DNA of 64,000 nucleotides from Gammaproteobacteria bacterium Ga0074134. GTDB taxonomy: Bacteria; Pseudomonadota; Gammaproteobacteria; Ga0077554; Ga007554. This document shows positions 10,180 to 19,836 of the stretch, piece after piece. The position numbers and the translations under genes are program-made. How positions within the stretch are numbered: position 1 is the first letter of the stretch; the number at the start of each line of letters is the position of its first letter. Location of the stretch: NCBI GenBank assembly GCA_001464965.1, contig LNEJ01000049.1:43199-107198 (forward strand). The letters run 5' to 3'. The notes beneath the pieces were generated by a model. It worked only from the letters and a program-made list of their open reading frames with translations, ran no database searches and was not told the origin of the DNA.

Positions 10180-10490
10180 GTGGTGACATGGTGGCGGTGG
10201 ATGTTCGCGTACTGGATAAAGAGTATCGCGTGGCATGCCCAGAGGACGAACGCGACGAGCTGCTTGCCTCGGCGCGCTACTTGAACGATAAAATGAAGGA
10301 AATACGCGATACCGGCAAGGTGATCGGTGCAGATCGCGTGGCCGTGATGGCGGCGCTGAACATCGCACACGAGCTGTTGCTAAGCAAATCCCACAAGGAT
10401 GATTATGCCCAGTCGATCACCCATCGGATAAAATTGCTGAGCAACAAGATCGACACAGCCCTCGTCAACGGAAAGCAGATAGAACTGTAA
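10176..10490 (+). CDS. zapA: Cell division protein ZapA
   Basis: VDVRVLDKEYRVACPEDE...; position before 6S RNA and fau. Confidence 0.92.
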   Translation: MSGDMVAVDVRVLDKEYRVACPEDERDELLASARYLNDKMKEIRDTGKVIGADRVAVMAALNIAHELLLSKSHKDDYAQSITHRIKLLSNKIDTALVNGKQIEL

Positions 10491-10560
10491 CCTGTCTTTT
10501 TGTCCGGCCGCCCTTTTCAGAATCATGGCACCAGCCATGGTTTTCAGTTAGAATCAAATT

Positions 10561-10756
10561 TGGACATCCCCTGCGGTGCCCGTGCTGGGCTGGGTCATTT
10601 CTTGAGCCTAATTTAGGACCCCGGGAACTTGTTTGCTTGATGCTGGTGTGCATGCCCGCCTCCGAGCGGGAAGCCTGATACATCGCACAGGTACCCACTT
10701 GAACCTTTGGTTCAAGAACGAAGGCCCATAACGTCACAGGCGGAGGATGTCCTCCT
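10561..10756 (+). ncRNA. ssrS: 6S RNA
   Basis: Terminal pairing ggacatcc/ggatgtcc, cttgaaccTTTGGttcaag segment, gcatgcccgcctccgagcgggaagcc; canonical zapA-ssrS-fau location. Confidence 0.9.
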
Positions 10757-10783
10757 TTATCAACAATAACACCGAGAATTGCG

Positions 10784-11419
10784 GTGGCCTCTTTGAATCC
10801 CACCCCGTCGGCCACCCAGGCCAGACCTGAAATACGCAAACAGATGCGCGCCAGGCGCGCCGCGCTCAGCACAACGGAGCGTGATGCCGCTGCATTTCAG
10901 GTGGCGCGCCGGGTCGCCCGCTTCAAGATTTTTCAGCACAGCCGCCATATCGCCTGCTATCTTCCCCAAAACGGCGAGCTTGACCCCACGCCATTGATGC
11001 GGCGCGCCTGGGCCATGGGCAAGATCTGTTACCTGCCTGTGCTAAACACCCTGCACGCCAACCGGCTGTGGTTTGTGCCGTATGTTGAAGGCGACCCGCT
11101 CATTCCCAATCGCTTTGGCATTCCCGAGCCACGCCTGTCAATCCGCAACCGAAGGCCCGCCTGCGCACTGGATCTTGTTCTCACACCGCTGGTCGCCTTC
11201 GATGAACATGGCAACCGTCTCGGCATGGGCGGTGGTTTTTATGATCAGACTTTTTCATTTCTCAGACGCCGCCATCACTGGCGCAAGCCTCGCCTGCTGG
11301 GTATTGCCTATGACTTTCAACGAGTGGAGGGGTTGCAGAGTTGCGAGTGGGATGTGCCGCTTTATGCAGTAGCTACCGAGGCCAGGTTGTACCTTCCAAC
11401 ATCAAGAGATAAGACATGA
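10784..11419 (+). CDS. fau: 5-formyltetrahydrofolate cyclo-ligase
   Basis: LTPLVAFDEHGNRLGMGGGFYDQTF motif. Confidence 0.93.
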   Translation: MASLNPTPSATQARPEIRKQMRARRAALSTTERDAAAFQVARRVARFKIFQHSRHIACYLPQNGELDPTPLMRRAWAMGKICYLPVLNTLHANRLWFVPYVEGDPLIPNRFGIPEPRLSIRNRRPACALDLVLTPLVAFDEHGNRLGMGGGFYDQTFSFLRRRHHWRKPRLLGIAYDFQRVEGLQSCEWDVPLYAVATEARLYLPTSRDKT

Positions 11420-11874
11420 ACTACTGGCTCATGAAATCCGAACCCGACACATTCAGCCTGGATATGCTCATCCATAGACCGCAACAGACCGAGCACTGGG
11501 ACGGCGTGCGCAATTATCAGGCACGCAACATGCTGCGTGACCAGATGAAGCTGGGAGACCAGGCATTTTTCTATCACTCCAATTGCAAAACACCTGGCAT
11601 CGCGGGCATTGTTGAAATTGTCAGGGAAGGCTATCCTGACTTCACGGCCTTCGATCCCAACGATCCGCATTATGATCCGAAGAGCAATCCGGCGCGTCCG
11701 CAGTGGTATATGGTGGATGTGTGTTATACGCTTTCCTTCAGCCGCGTTATCAGCCTCAGTGAACTCAAAGAGCATGCCGCATTGCACAATATGCCGCTGC
11801 TGCAGCGTGGCTGTCGGCTCTCAGTTATGCCTGTAAGCGCGCAAGATTGGGATTATATTTTGAAATTGGAATGA
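11416..11874 (+). CDS. EVE domain-containing protein
   Basis: MNYWLMKSEPDTFS ... WDGVRNYQARNMLRDQMKLGDQAFFYHSN; ATGA overlap with upstream gene. Confidence 0.93.
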   Translation: MNYWLMKSEPDTFSLDMLIHRPQQTEHWDGVRNYQARNMLRDQMKLGDQAFFYHSNCKTPGIAGIVEIVREGYPDFTAFDPNDPHYDPKSNPARPQWYMVDVCYTLSFSRVISLSELKEHAALHNMPLLQRGCRLSVMPVSAQDWDYILKLE

Positions 11875-12006
11875 ATTAGTTCACAAAAAATTAAAGTGAT
11901 TTGACTGAAAGTACGATATAAAGAGCGTTAGCACTTTAGAAGTTTGTGCAAACTTGTTTATACTTAGCTCCGTACATTTATGTACATTCAACATGGAGGA
12001 AGCAAA

Positions 12007-12243
12007 ATGGCCGTAAAAAAAGCCGCAGTAAAGAAGAAAGCAGCGCCCGCTAAAAAAGCAGCGCCCGCTAAAAAGAAGGTGGCGCCTGCCAAAAAGGCGG
12101 CTCCTGTGAAGAAAGCAGCTCCTGCTAAAAAGGCAGCTCCTGCAAAGAAAGCAGCTCCTGCCAAAAAGGCAGTTGTTAAAAAGAAGGCTGCTCCAGCCAA
12201 GAAAGCAGCACCCAAGAAGAAAGCCGCTCCCAAGAAGAAGTAA
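12007..12243 (+). CDS. Histone H1-like Lys/Ala/Pro-repeat protein
   Basis: Repeated KKAAPAKKAAPAKK units from start to stop; upstream aggagg. Confidence 0.85.
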   Translation: MAVKKAAVKKKAAPAKKAAPAKKKVAPAKKAAPVKKAAPAKKAAPAKKAAPAKKAVVKKKAAPAKKAAPKKKAAPKKK

Positions 12244-12263
12244 TCCTGGGTTAGGCTGGCAGC

Positions 12264-12298
12264 AAAAAAAGGCCCGCTTATGCGGGCCTTTTTGTTTG
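12264..12298 (+). terminator. Rho-independent terminator
   Basis: aaaaaaaGGCCCGCttatGCGGGCCtttttgttt directly after the H1-like gene. Confidence 0.85.
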
Positions 12299-12311
12299 GG
12301 CGGAAATCAGC

Positions 12312-13823
12312 TTAACTGAGAAATAGCTTGTATGCAGGATTTTCTGTTTCGTCCTGGTACTCGTAGCCCACCTCTGCGAGAAAAGACTGGAAGCTGGGCG
12401 TCTCTTCAGGAGGCACTTGAACACCCACCAATACCCGTCCATACGCCGCACCGTGATTGCGGTAATGAAACATGCTGATGTTCCAGCGCTGCCCCATCTT
12501 GTTGAGAAACCGCAACAGGGCACCGGGCCGCTCCGGGAATTCGAAACGGTAGATGACTTCGTGCTCAACGGCGGGGGGATGTCCGCCCACCATGTAGCGC
12601 ACATGCAGCTTTGCCACTTCGTTGTCCGTCATGTCGGTCACAGGATAACCTTGTGCCTGCAGCCGTTCGATGATGCTGCTCTTCTCCGCTTCACCGTGGC
12701 CCAGCTTTATGCCCGCGAACACATGGGCCTGATTGGGGTCGGAATAGCGATAGTTGAATTCCGTAATGCTGCGCTCCCCAAGGGATTCGCAAAACTGCCG
12801 GAAGCTGCCGGGACGCTCGGGGATCGTCACTGCGATAATCGCCTCGTGGCGTTCGCCCACTTCGGCGCGTTCCGCGATGTGGCGCAGCCGGTCAAAATTC
12901 ATATTGGCGCCACTGTCGATAGCCACCATATTTTTGTTCTCCAGCCCCTCTCTCGCCACATACTTTTTTAGCCCTGCCACTGCCAGCGCACCGGCGGGTT
13001 CGGCGATGGAACGGGTATCGTCAAAGATATCCTTGATCGCGGCGCAGATCTCATCGGTACTGACGAGGATGATTTCGTCGACGCACTGGCGTGCAATGCG
13101 GAAAGTTTCGGCACCCGCCTGCCGCACAGCCACACCGTCGGCGAAGATCCCTACATGATCCAGCGTCACACGCTCGCCGGTGCGCAGCGCCTGGTACATG
13201 CTTGCCGCATCCTCCGGCTCGACACCGATGATCTTGATCTCCGGCCAGAGGTATTTCACATACGCGGATACACCGGCAATCAACCCGCCGCCGCCCACAG
13301 GGATAAAAATCGCGTGCAAAGGATCGGTGTGCTGGCGCAGGATCTCCACCCCGATGGTGCCTTGCCCGGCGATGACATCAGGATCGTCGTAAGGGTGAAT
13401 AAACACCATGCCATTATCTTCGGCCAGCTGCGCCGCATGTTGATAGGCCTCGTCATAAGTGTCGCCATGTAGCGCAATGGTCGCGCCCAGACTGCGCACC
13501 GAGGCCACTTTTATATCCGGGGTGGTGCGCGGCATGACGATCAGCGCCGGGATGCCCAGCTTACGCGACGCCAGCGCTACCCCTTGGGCATGATTGCCCG
13601 CCGAGGCTGTGATCACGCCGTTTTGCGCCGAATCCGGCGGCAGATTCACAATCTTGTTGTATGCGCCGCGCAGCTTGAAGGAAAACACTGGCTGCAGATC
13701 CTCGCGCTTGAGCATTACCCGGTTGCCCAGCCGCTGCGACAGCGTGCGCATCAGATCCAGCGGCGTTTCCTGCGCCACATCGTAAACGCGCGCAGTGAGA
13801 ATTTTTTCAATGTAATTTTTCAT
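12312..13823 (-). CDS. ilvA: Threonine ammonia-lyase, biosynthetic
   Basis: KREDLQPVFSFKLRGAYNK PLP motif, two C-terminal ACT-like regulatory domains. Confidence 0.95.
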   Translation of the reverse strand: MKNYIEKILTARVYDVAQETPLDLMRTLSQRLGNRVMLKREDLQPVFSFKLRGAYNKIVNLPPDSAQNGVITASAGNHAQGVALASRKLGIPALIVMPRTTPDIKVASVRSLGATIALHGDTYDEAYQHAAQLAEDNGMVFIHPYDDPDVIAGQGTIGVEILRQHTDPLHAIFIPVGGGGLIAGVSAYVKYLWPEIKIIGVEPEDAASMYQALRTGERVTLDHVGIFADGVAVRQAGAETFRIARQCVDEIILVSTDEICAAIKDIFDDTRSIAEPAGALAVAGLKKYVAREGLENKNMVAIDSGANMNFDRLRHIAERAEVGERHEAIIAVTIPERPGSFRQFCESLGERSITEFNYRYSDPNQAHVFAGIKLGHGEAEKSSIIERLQAQGYPVTDMTDNEVAKLHVRYMVGGHPPAVEHEVIYRFEFPERPGALLRFLNKMGQRWNISMFHYRNHGAAYGRVLVGVQVPPEETPSFQSFLAEVGYEYQDETENPAYKLFLS

Positions 13824-13845
13824 GGCTATAAGTTATCACAATGGT

Positions 13846-15186
13846 TTAATGAGGCGAATCCATGATTTCCACTCTCCCCACAAAGCGAATCGCGGCAAAG
13901 CGTCGTTGCAGGGTTTTGCTGTAAAAATTCGCTATTTGTACCCCGTCGCTGTAGCGGATGCGGGCGTTGACCGTGTATCCACCCTTGGCGGCGGCCAGCC
14001 ATTCCTCGCCATTGGGCGAGTCCACCCGCAGATAGCTATACATCGCGGTGTCGATCACCTCCGCGATCACACTTTCATTGGGCAGCGAGATGATGGCGGC
14101 GGGTGCGGATGCCGCCGTGTTTTGCCGCTGCTTGCTGGCCTCTGCCATGCCGAGGAAACCGATATCGCCCGCATCGTTGAAGGTGGCGTAAGAAGCGGTG
14201 TTGTAATAGCCGCTCGCGTTGGTGCCGCCGAGCAGGTAAACCCAGTCCTTGTATATCACGACGCCGGCGTCGGCGCGGCTTGCCGGTAGTGGTGTAGTGG
14301 CCTGCCAGGATTGTAGCGCGCCATCCGCAGCGACGCTGGTTTTCTCGATGCTATCGAGATAGACAAGATTGTTGATGCCGCCTATCGCATATACATGCGC
14401 GCCGTGGGTGATGGCCGAGAGGCCGTAGCGCCCCGTTGCCAAAGGAGGTGCCTGCCGCCATTGCAGAGGTGCCCCACCAGCATTCAATGTGGCCCATTCC
14501 ACCTCAGGCTGGCCAGTAGCCTGGCTTAGCGCATGCCCGCCGATGGCGAACATGGCGCCATTGGTTTGTGTCACGGCATGGACATATCGCGGCAGGGTAA
14601 GATGTTGCGGCTCCAGTGTCCATTTGCCGAGACTGCCATCCGGCAGGATCTCCGCCCGCTCCACCGTATCCAGCAATGCCCCGCTGTAGCCGCCCAGTGC
14701 ATAAATATAGCGCCCCGCTATCGCCAGCTTGGCGCAACGGCGGGGAGAGACCAGCGCGTGTTTTTCCTTCTTCCAGGGGCCGAGGCCACCCTCCGGCAAA
14801 ATACGCGCACGCTCGACGGAGCGCAGCAGATGGCTGCCGTTGGGGCCATTGCCACCGCCTACGGCATAGACAAAGCCGTTGTGCGGCACCGCTGAAAAGA
14901 AGCCGCGCTCTTCTTTCAAGCGCGCGGTGTTGCGCCATGGAGCAAGAGAGCCGTCCGGCTGTATGCGGGCGTATTCGGCGGAAAATAAAAAACGCCTGCC
15001 ATCAATACCACCGATGACATATATCACACCATTGGCCTCAATCGCCGCGGCGCCCGCCCGCGGGGTGGTGAGCGGCGCGGTATCCTGCCAGCCGGGAATC
15101 CAGGATTGTTGCGCGAGGAGTTGCGCAGCAACTGCGGTAAAAGGCATTGCCATGCTGAGCAGGATGGCTTTGAATAGCGTTTTCAT
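13846..15186 (-). CDS. Secreted kelch-repeat protein
   Basis: Signal peptide MKTLFKAILLSMAMPFTAVAA; repeated YAIGG/YVIGGI blades; start at internal MKTLF. Confidence 0.82.
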   Translation of the reverse strand: MKTLFKAILLSMAMPFTAVAAQLLAQQSWIPGWQDTAPLTTPRAGAAAIEANGVIYVIGGIDGRRFLFSAEYARIQPDGSLAPWRNTARLKEERGFFSAVPHNGFVYAVGGGNGPNGSHLLRSVERARILPEGGLGPWKKEKHALVSPRRCAKLAIAGRYIYALGGYSGALLDTVERAEILPDGSLGKWTLEPQHLTLPRYVHAVTQTNGAMFAIGGHALSQATGQPEVEWATLNAGGAPLQWRQAPPLATGRYGLSAITHGAHVYAIGGINNLVYLDSIEKTSVAADGALQSWQATTPLPASRADAGVVIYKDWVYLLGGTNASGYYNTASYATFNDAGDIGFLGMAEASKQRQNTAASAPAAIISLPNESVIAEVIDTAMYSYLRVDSPNGEEWLAAAKGGYTVNARIRYSDGVQIANFYSKTLQRRFAAIRFVGRVEIMDSPH

Positions 15187-15187
15187 T

Positions 15188-17254
15188 TCAGTGATTCGCA
15201 GACAACGCTGCCTGCAATGCCTCTGCCGTCTCCAGCGGCGCGCTGCATGCGAGCCCATCGCAGACATAGGCAACAACGCCGTCACGAGATTTGCATTGCG
15301 CGAGAGTGCCCGGCAAGCCGGCCGCATCCGTGGGAATGGCGAGGGTAAGACGGCGCGGGGTGTAGTCCTGCCCGCCTATAGCCTGCCATTCAGTCATTGC
15401 ATCCAATGCGCCACGCAGGATGACTGTTTGCGGCGGCTGCAGGTATTCCTCCGCGGCCAGTAGCAGCGCATTGTGCGCGTAGGGGATTTCCGTCACGGCA
15501 GGCCAAGCGGCCTTCAGCGTGCGTGCGGCGGCATCGAGATAACGGGTTTCACCGAGTAGATGGCCCAGCCGTCCCAGCACAAACGCGGCGATTCCGTTGC
15601 CGGATGGCAGGGCATCATCACCTAGTGGTTTGGGGCGGTGGATAAGCTTCTCATGGTCGCCAGCGGTGAAGAAAAAGCCACCCTGCTTTTTATCTTCGAA
15701 GTGCGTAAGCACCGCTTCGGCGAGTGCGATGGCAAAGCTTAGATCGCCATCGCGCCAACGCGCCTGTAGCAGTTCAAGGATGCCGTCGATCAGGAAAACG
15801 TAATCATCCAGATACGCCGGGAGCGTTGCCTGGCCATCCTTATAAGCCGCCAATAACCGGCCATCGCGCCACAAATGCGCCTGGATAAAGTCTAGCGCCC
15901 GCTGTGCCGAGCCGATATGGCCGGGCTGATTCAAGTGACGGCCTGCCGCAGCCATGCCTTTGATCATCAGGCCGTTCCAGGCAGTGAGGATTTTTTCGTC
16001 GCGTCCGGGGTGGACGCGCTTTTGGCGCACGGCAAACAGTGTGGCGCGCGCGGTATCGAGCAGCGCAGTGGCCTGCGCCTCACTCATGGAGAACTCGCCG
16101 GCCAGTGTACTGATGTCCTGATATACGTGCAGGTGCCACTGGCCTTCGAAATTGGCGGGTTGATCGAGGCCGAAGCGGCGAGCGAAGAGAGGGTAGGCGT
16201 CTGCATCGAGCAGCGCTTTGACCTCCTCCCGGTCCCACGCATAAAACTTGCCTTCGTGTCCTTCGGAGTCGGCATCCAGCGTCGAGTAATAACCACCTTG
16301 CGGTGATTGCATCTCGCGCATCACCCAGGCAGCGCTTTCCTCCGCGACGCGTTTGAACAACGGCTCGCGCGTGGCCAGCCATGCCTCGCTGTATAACGCA
16401 AGCAGCGGCCCGTTGTCATACAGCATTTTCTCAAAGTGCGGAATCATCCACAGCTCGTCCACCGAATAACGGCAGAAGCCGCCGCCGAGCTGGTCGTATA
16501 AGCCACCCTGCGCCATCCGGGTGAGCGTGAAGCGGGCCATGGACAACGCCTTGTCGTCCGCCCGGCCGGTGGCGGCCCAGTGGCGCAGCAGGCGCTCGAT
16601 ATGAGTGGGGTGGGGAAACTTGGGCGCACGGCCAAATCCGCCGTGGTGGGCATCGAAGCTCTGCTCAAGTTGACGGCGCGCAATGTCGAGCGCCGCGGCA
16701 TTGATTTCTCCACCACCCATGGGCGCCATGCTCTCCAGGGCATTTATCAGAGACGCATTTTGCTGCCGGACCTCCTCCGGGTGTTCGCGGTAAAACGCCT
16801 CAATGCGTTGCAACAGCTCCTTGAATCCCGGCAGGCCATAGCGCGGCTCCCTGGGGAAATAGGTGCCGGCAAAAAATGGCGCGTGATCATCCGGGGTGAG
16901 GAATACCGTAAGCGGCCAGCCACCGCCTCGCTGTGTCAGCAACTGGTGCGCGGTCTGATAGATTTTGTCGAGGTCGGGGCGTTCTTCACGGTCCACCTTT
17001 ATGTTCACGAACAGCGCGTTCATAACCTGGGCGGTTGCTTCGTCCTCAAACGATTCGTGAGCCATCACGTGACACCAATGGCACGCGGAATAGCCTATCG
17101 AAAGCAGTATCGGCTTGTTCTCGCGCAGCGCCTTGTCCAGCGCTACTTGGCTCCACGGATACCATTCCACCGGATTGTGCGCGTGCTGGAGCAGATAGGG
17201 ACTGGTTTCGTCGATCAGGTGATTAGCGGTAGAGGCGGGAGCGGCCTTATTCAT
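15188..17254 (-). CDS. Thioredoxin-domain protein of the YyaL/SSP411 (DUF255) family
   Basis: [24 protein letters not shown] ... [17 protein letters not shown]. Confidence 0.95.
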   Translation of the reverse strand: MNKAAPASTANHLIDETSPYLLQHAHNPVEWYPWSQVALDKALRENKPILLSIGYSACHWCHVMAHESFEDEATAQVMNALFVNIKVDREERPDLDKIYQTAHQLLTQRGGGWPLTVFLTPDDHAPFFAGTYFPREPRYGLPGFKELLQRIEAFYREHPEEVRQQNASLINALESMAPMGGGEINAAALDIARRQLEQSFDAHHGGFGRAPKFPHPTHIERLLRHWAATGRADDKALSMARFTLTRMAQGGLYDQLGGGFCRYSVDELWMIPHFEKMLYDNGPLLALYSEAWLATREPLFKRVAEESAAWVMREMQSPQGGYYSTLDADSEGHEGKFYAWDREEVKALLDADAYPLFARRFGLDQPANFEGQWHLHVYQDISTLAGEFSMSEAQATALLDTARATLFAVRQKRVHPGRDEKILTAWNGLMIKGMAAAGRHLNQPGHIGSAQRALDFIQAHLWRDGRLLAAYKDGQATLPAYLDDYVFLIDGILELLQARWRDGDLSFAIALAEAVLTHFEDKKQGGFFFTAGDHEKLIHRPKPLGDDALPSGNGIAAFVLGRLGHLLGETRYLDAAARTLKAAWPAVTEIPYAHNALLLAAEEYLQPPQTVILRGALDAMTEWQAIGGQDYTPRRLTLAIPTDAAGLPGTLAQCKSRDGVVAYVCDGLACSAPLETAEALQAALSANH

Positions 17255-17332
17255 TGAAAGTCTTCCGCGATTTGATTTATAAAGGTGCGCTGTGGCTTGG
17301 GACGGCGCGGTGGCTACTTCGCCGTCCGTTGG

Positions 17333-17477
17333 TTAAAATGACTGCACCAGGCCACCGATGCCACCGGCCTGGTTATTGTTCAACAGATCCATGACACCAT
17401 CCAGCAAGCTGGATTGCCCACTGCTTTGGCCAGTCAATTTGCCGATAGCCCCCCGCTATGTTATCGAATAAGCCCAT
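17333..17477 (-). pseudogene. Truncated and frameshifted YidB/DUF937-like remnant
   Basis: MGLFDNIAGG in one frame, then IGKLTGQSSGQSSLLDGVMDLLNNNQAGGIGGLVQSF* in another. Confidence 0.5.
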
Positions 17478-17732
17478 AATCTTCCCATCCATTGAGCGCT
17501 CAAAACAGCGGTGTAGCCACGAAAACCTCTGTGACATTCAGCGACCTTACCAGTGTAGCCTTTGTCTACAATCATCACCATGCGATTTTTTTCAGGCTTT
17601 TTCCTGCGCTCCGCCAGAAGGTTGATGGCAGCGCCTCCATTTTTGGTAAGCCGCAGGCGCGAAATGGAGTTCGCCGCCATAGCGATTTTGATAGTATTGG
17701 CAGGTGAATAGCCTCTAATCGACATTACAACC

Positions 17733-18140
17733 ATGCCAACCATCAAATTACCACGCCCATTGGTGAATCAATTGCTGCACCAAGCCCAGCTTGCCGCTGA
17801 CAGGGAGATGTGCGGCCTGATCGGCGCACGCGGGGGTAACCCATCACATTGCTACCCGGTTGCCAATGTTGCGTCCTCGCCCCAGGTGCAATATGTCATG
17901 GACCCCAAGGGGCAGATCGACGCCATGCGTCAGATGCGCGAACGCGGCGAGGAATTGTTTGCCATTTACCATTCACACCCGGCTTCCCCGGCGCTGCCAT
18001 CGGCGATGGATATTGACGAGGCGGCGTATCCCGGCGTGCTTTACCTGATTATTTCATTAAACACCAAGGGTGTGCTGGAAATGCGGGGGTTTCGTTTGGC
18101 AGGCCCGGATGTTGCCGAGGTAATGCTCGAATTACAATAA
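17733..18140 (+). CDS. M67 (JAMM/MPN) family metallopeptidase
   Basis: CGLIGA...YHSHPASPALPSAMDIDEA JAMM motif. Confidence 0.93.
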   Translation: MPTIKLPRPLVNQLLHQAQLAADREMCGLIGARGGNPSHCYPVANVASSPQVQYVMDPKGQIDAMRQMRERGEELFAIYHSHPASPALPSAMDIDEAAYPGVLYLIISLNTKGVLEMRGFRLAGPDVAEVMLELQ

Positions 18141-18151
18141 TCCTAAAAACC

Positions 18152-19123
18152 TCAGTTCTGTTTTTCCCGTGACTGGAGCACAAGTATATGTTGCAGGGTT
18201 TCCTCATAGCTTGCCAGCAGCGGGCCACCCAGGCTCACGGCACGCCGTGCGGCTTGTTCGGCTTCTTGCAAGCGGCCCTGTTCGGCGAGCACCTGCGCCA
18301 GGTTATTGAAGGCGGGGGCGAGAGCGGGGTTGGCCAGCGTAACTTGCCGGTAGGCCTGTTCCGCGCCGGATAGATCTTTAATCGCATACAGGCTGTTGCC
18401 CAGGCCCATGCGTGCCGCCGCGCTGTCCGGCCAGCGCACCAATGCACTGGCATAGGCGGTTTTGACCTCTTGCCAGCGTTGCAGCCGCTCCAGCCCAGCA
18501 ACGGCCCGCAGATAAGGTATTTCCTCCGCGCTTGCAGGCAGGCGATCTGAGGGCAAGGCAACCATTGCCCAATAGTCACCGCGCCTCCAGGTGCGTTCGA
18601 ACAGCTTGAACGGCACAACATGCCGCCGTTCGCGGCCCGAGCGCAGGATGACCAAATCCTGGCTGAGGTCAAACCCCACCACCACGGCGTAATGCCATTT
18701 GGTATACCAGCTTAACCCCAGGTTCTGTAAAACCAGTACCGGATTGCCCGCCCGGACTTCGGCGAGCAGCGTCTCAAGCCTGGGCTGGATGAGATACGGG
18801 ATACGCCCGGCGCGGCGGGTAGCGGCGAGCAGCTCCACTTGCAGGCTGCCCTGCCGCTCCGGCAGATACACCTGGGGTGCCAACGCTTCGGGGGTGACGC
18901 TAACGCCCGACCAGTTCAGCACCGTGGCCAGCGCAGCCGGGCCGCACTGAAAATCTTCCTGTGGAAAAAAGGGAACGGCGGTCAGCTCCACCGGCGGCCC
19001 GATTACATCGGGCGATTTCCGCAGATGGTCAATTTGCAGGGGCACGCCGCATCCTGTAACGAGCAGCGCCGCTATCAGCCAACAAGCCGCCCGGAGCGCT
19101 CCGGGCGGCTGTATGGTCAGCAT
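18152..19123 (-). CDS. PA2778-type C39-like cysteine peptidase with TPR tail
   Basis: Lipobox VTGCG; FFPQEDFQCGPAALATVLNW; C-terminal TPR repeats. Confidence 0.85.
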   Translation of the reverse strand: MLTIQPPGALRAACWLIAALLVTGCGVPLQIDHLRKSPDVIGPPVELTAVPFFPQEDFQCGPAALATVLNWSGVSVTPEALAPQVYLPERQGSLQVELLAATRRAGRIPYLIQPRLETLLAEVRAGNPVLVLQNLGLSWYTKWHYAVVVGFDLSQDLVILRSGRERRHVVPFKLFERTWRRGDYWAMVALPSDRLPASAEEIPYLRAVAGLERLQRWQEVKTAYASALVRWPDSAAARMGLGNSLYAIKDLSGAEQAYRQVTLANPALAPAFNNLAQVLAEQGRLQEAEQAARRAVSLGGPLLASYEETLQHILVLQSREKQN

Positions 19124-19135
19124 GGTGGGAAAGGA

Positions 19136-19540
19136 TTAACGTCTGTGTTTAACAAACGGGAAAATGTTGGTCAGGCCCAGAATATCCGTAATCAGCAGAA
19201 TGATGAAGATAGCGAACAATATGCCCACCACGCTATCACCGCCTGCCGGCAACTGATCCATCTGGCCCGCCAGGGTGCGCATCTCGGCATCGGTGAGGCT
19301 GTTCACGCGCGCCTTGGCCTGCTCCGCATCAACGCCATAAGCCACCAACTGCTCCTGAACGTCCTTTCTTTCCAGCAGTTTCAGAATATGCGCACGATCC
19401 TGCTGCGCCTGCTCGGAACTTACCAGAGATTCGGTACCTACAATGCCAGCCTGAGCGGCGGGCAGCTGAACACCAAGCCAGAGAAAGGCGAGGATCACAA
19501 AGTGACTAATGGGTTTGGCGATGCGACGAAGTTTTTCCAT
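19136..19540 (-). CDS. PA2779-family protein
   Basis: Adjacent partner of the PA2778-type peptidase; signal peptide, C-terminal TM segment VGILFAIFIILLITDILGLTNIFPF. Confidence 0.83.
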   Translation of the reverse strand: MEKLRRIAKPISHFVILAFLWLGVQLPAAQAGIVGTESLVSSEQAQQDRAHILKLLERKDVQEQLVAYGVDAEQAKARVNSLTDAEMRTLAGQMDQLPAGGDSVVGILFAIFIILLITDILGLTNIFPFVKHRR

Positions 19541-19775
19541 GAAGAGATCTCCTTGGTTTTAGGGTTAGATTAAAAGCCTGCTCTTTTACAAAAGACCTTA
19601 CTCATATCGGCCAATATGTGAATTTATTAAAGAACCTCATATTTCTCAATAGGTATTGTAACGCAGCGATGTCTCGCCGTTGTGCTCTCACCGCAGGTGA
19701 TGGTGGCTGCGTCCGCCCTGGATTCATTTGTTTGACACACCACTGCATTGCGCCCTCCGCCATTTCCAGGATAAA

Positions 19776-19814
19776 AAAGCCCGGCTGATGATGGATCAGC
19801 CGGGCTTTTAGTCT
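19776..19814. terminator. Bidirectional-looking intrinsic terminator
   Basis: aaaaaAGCCCGGCTGAtgatggaTCAGCCGGGCTtttag. Confidence 0.75.
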
Positions 19815-19836
19815 CAAACCCAAAAATGCCGGACTA

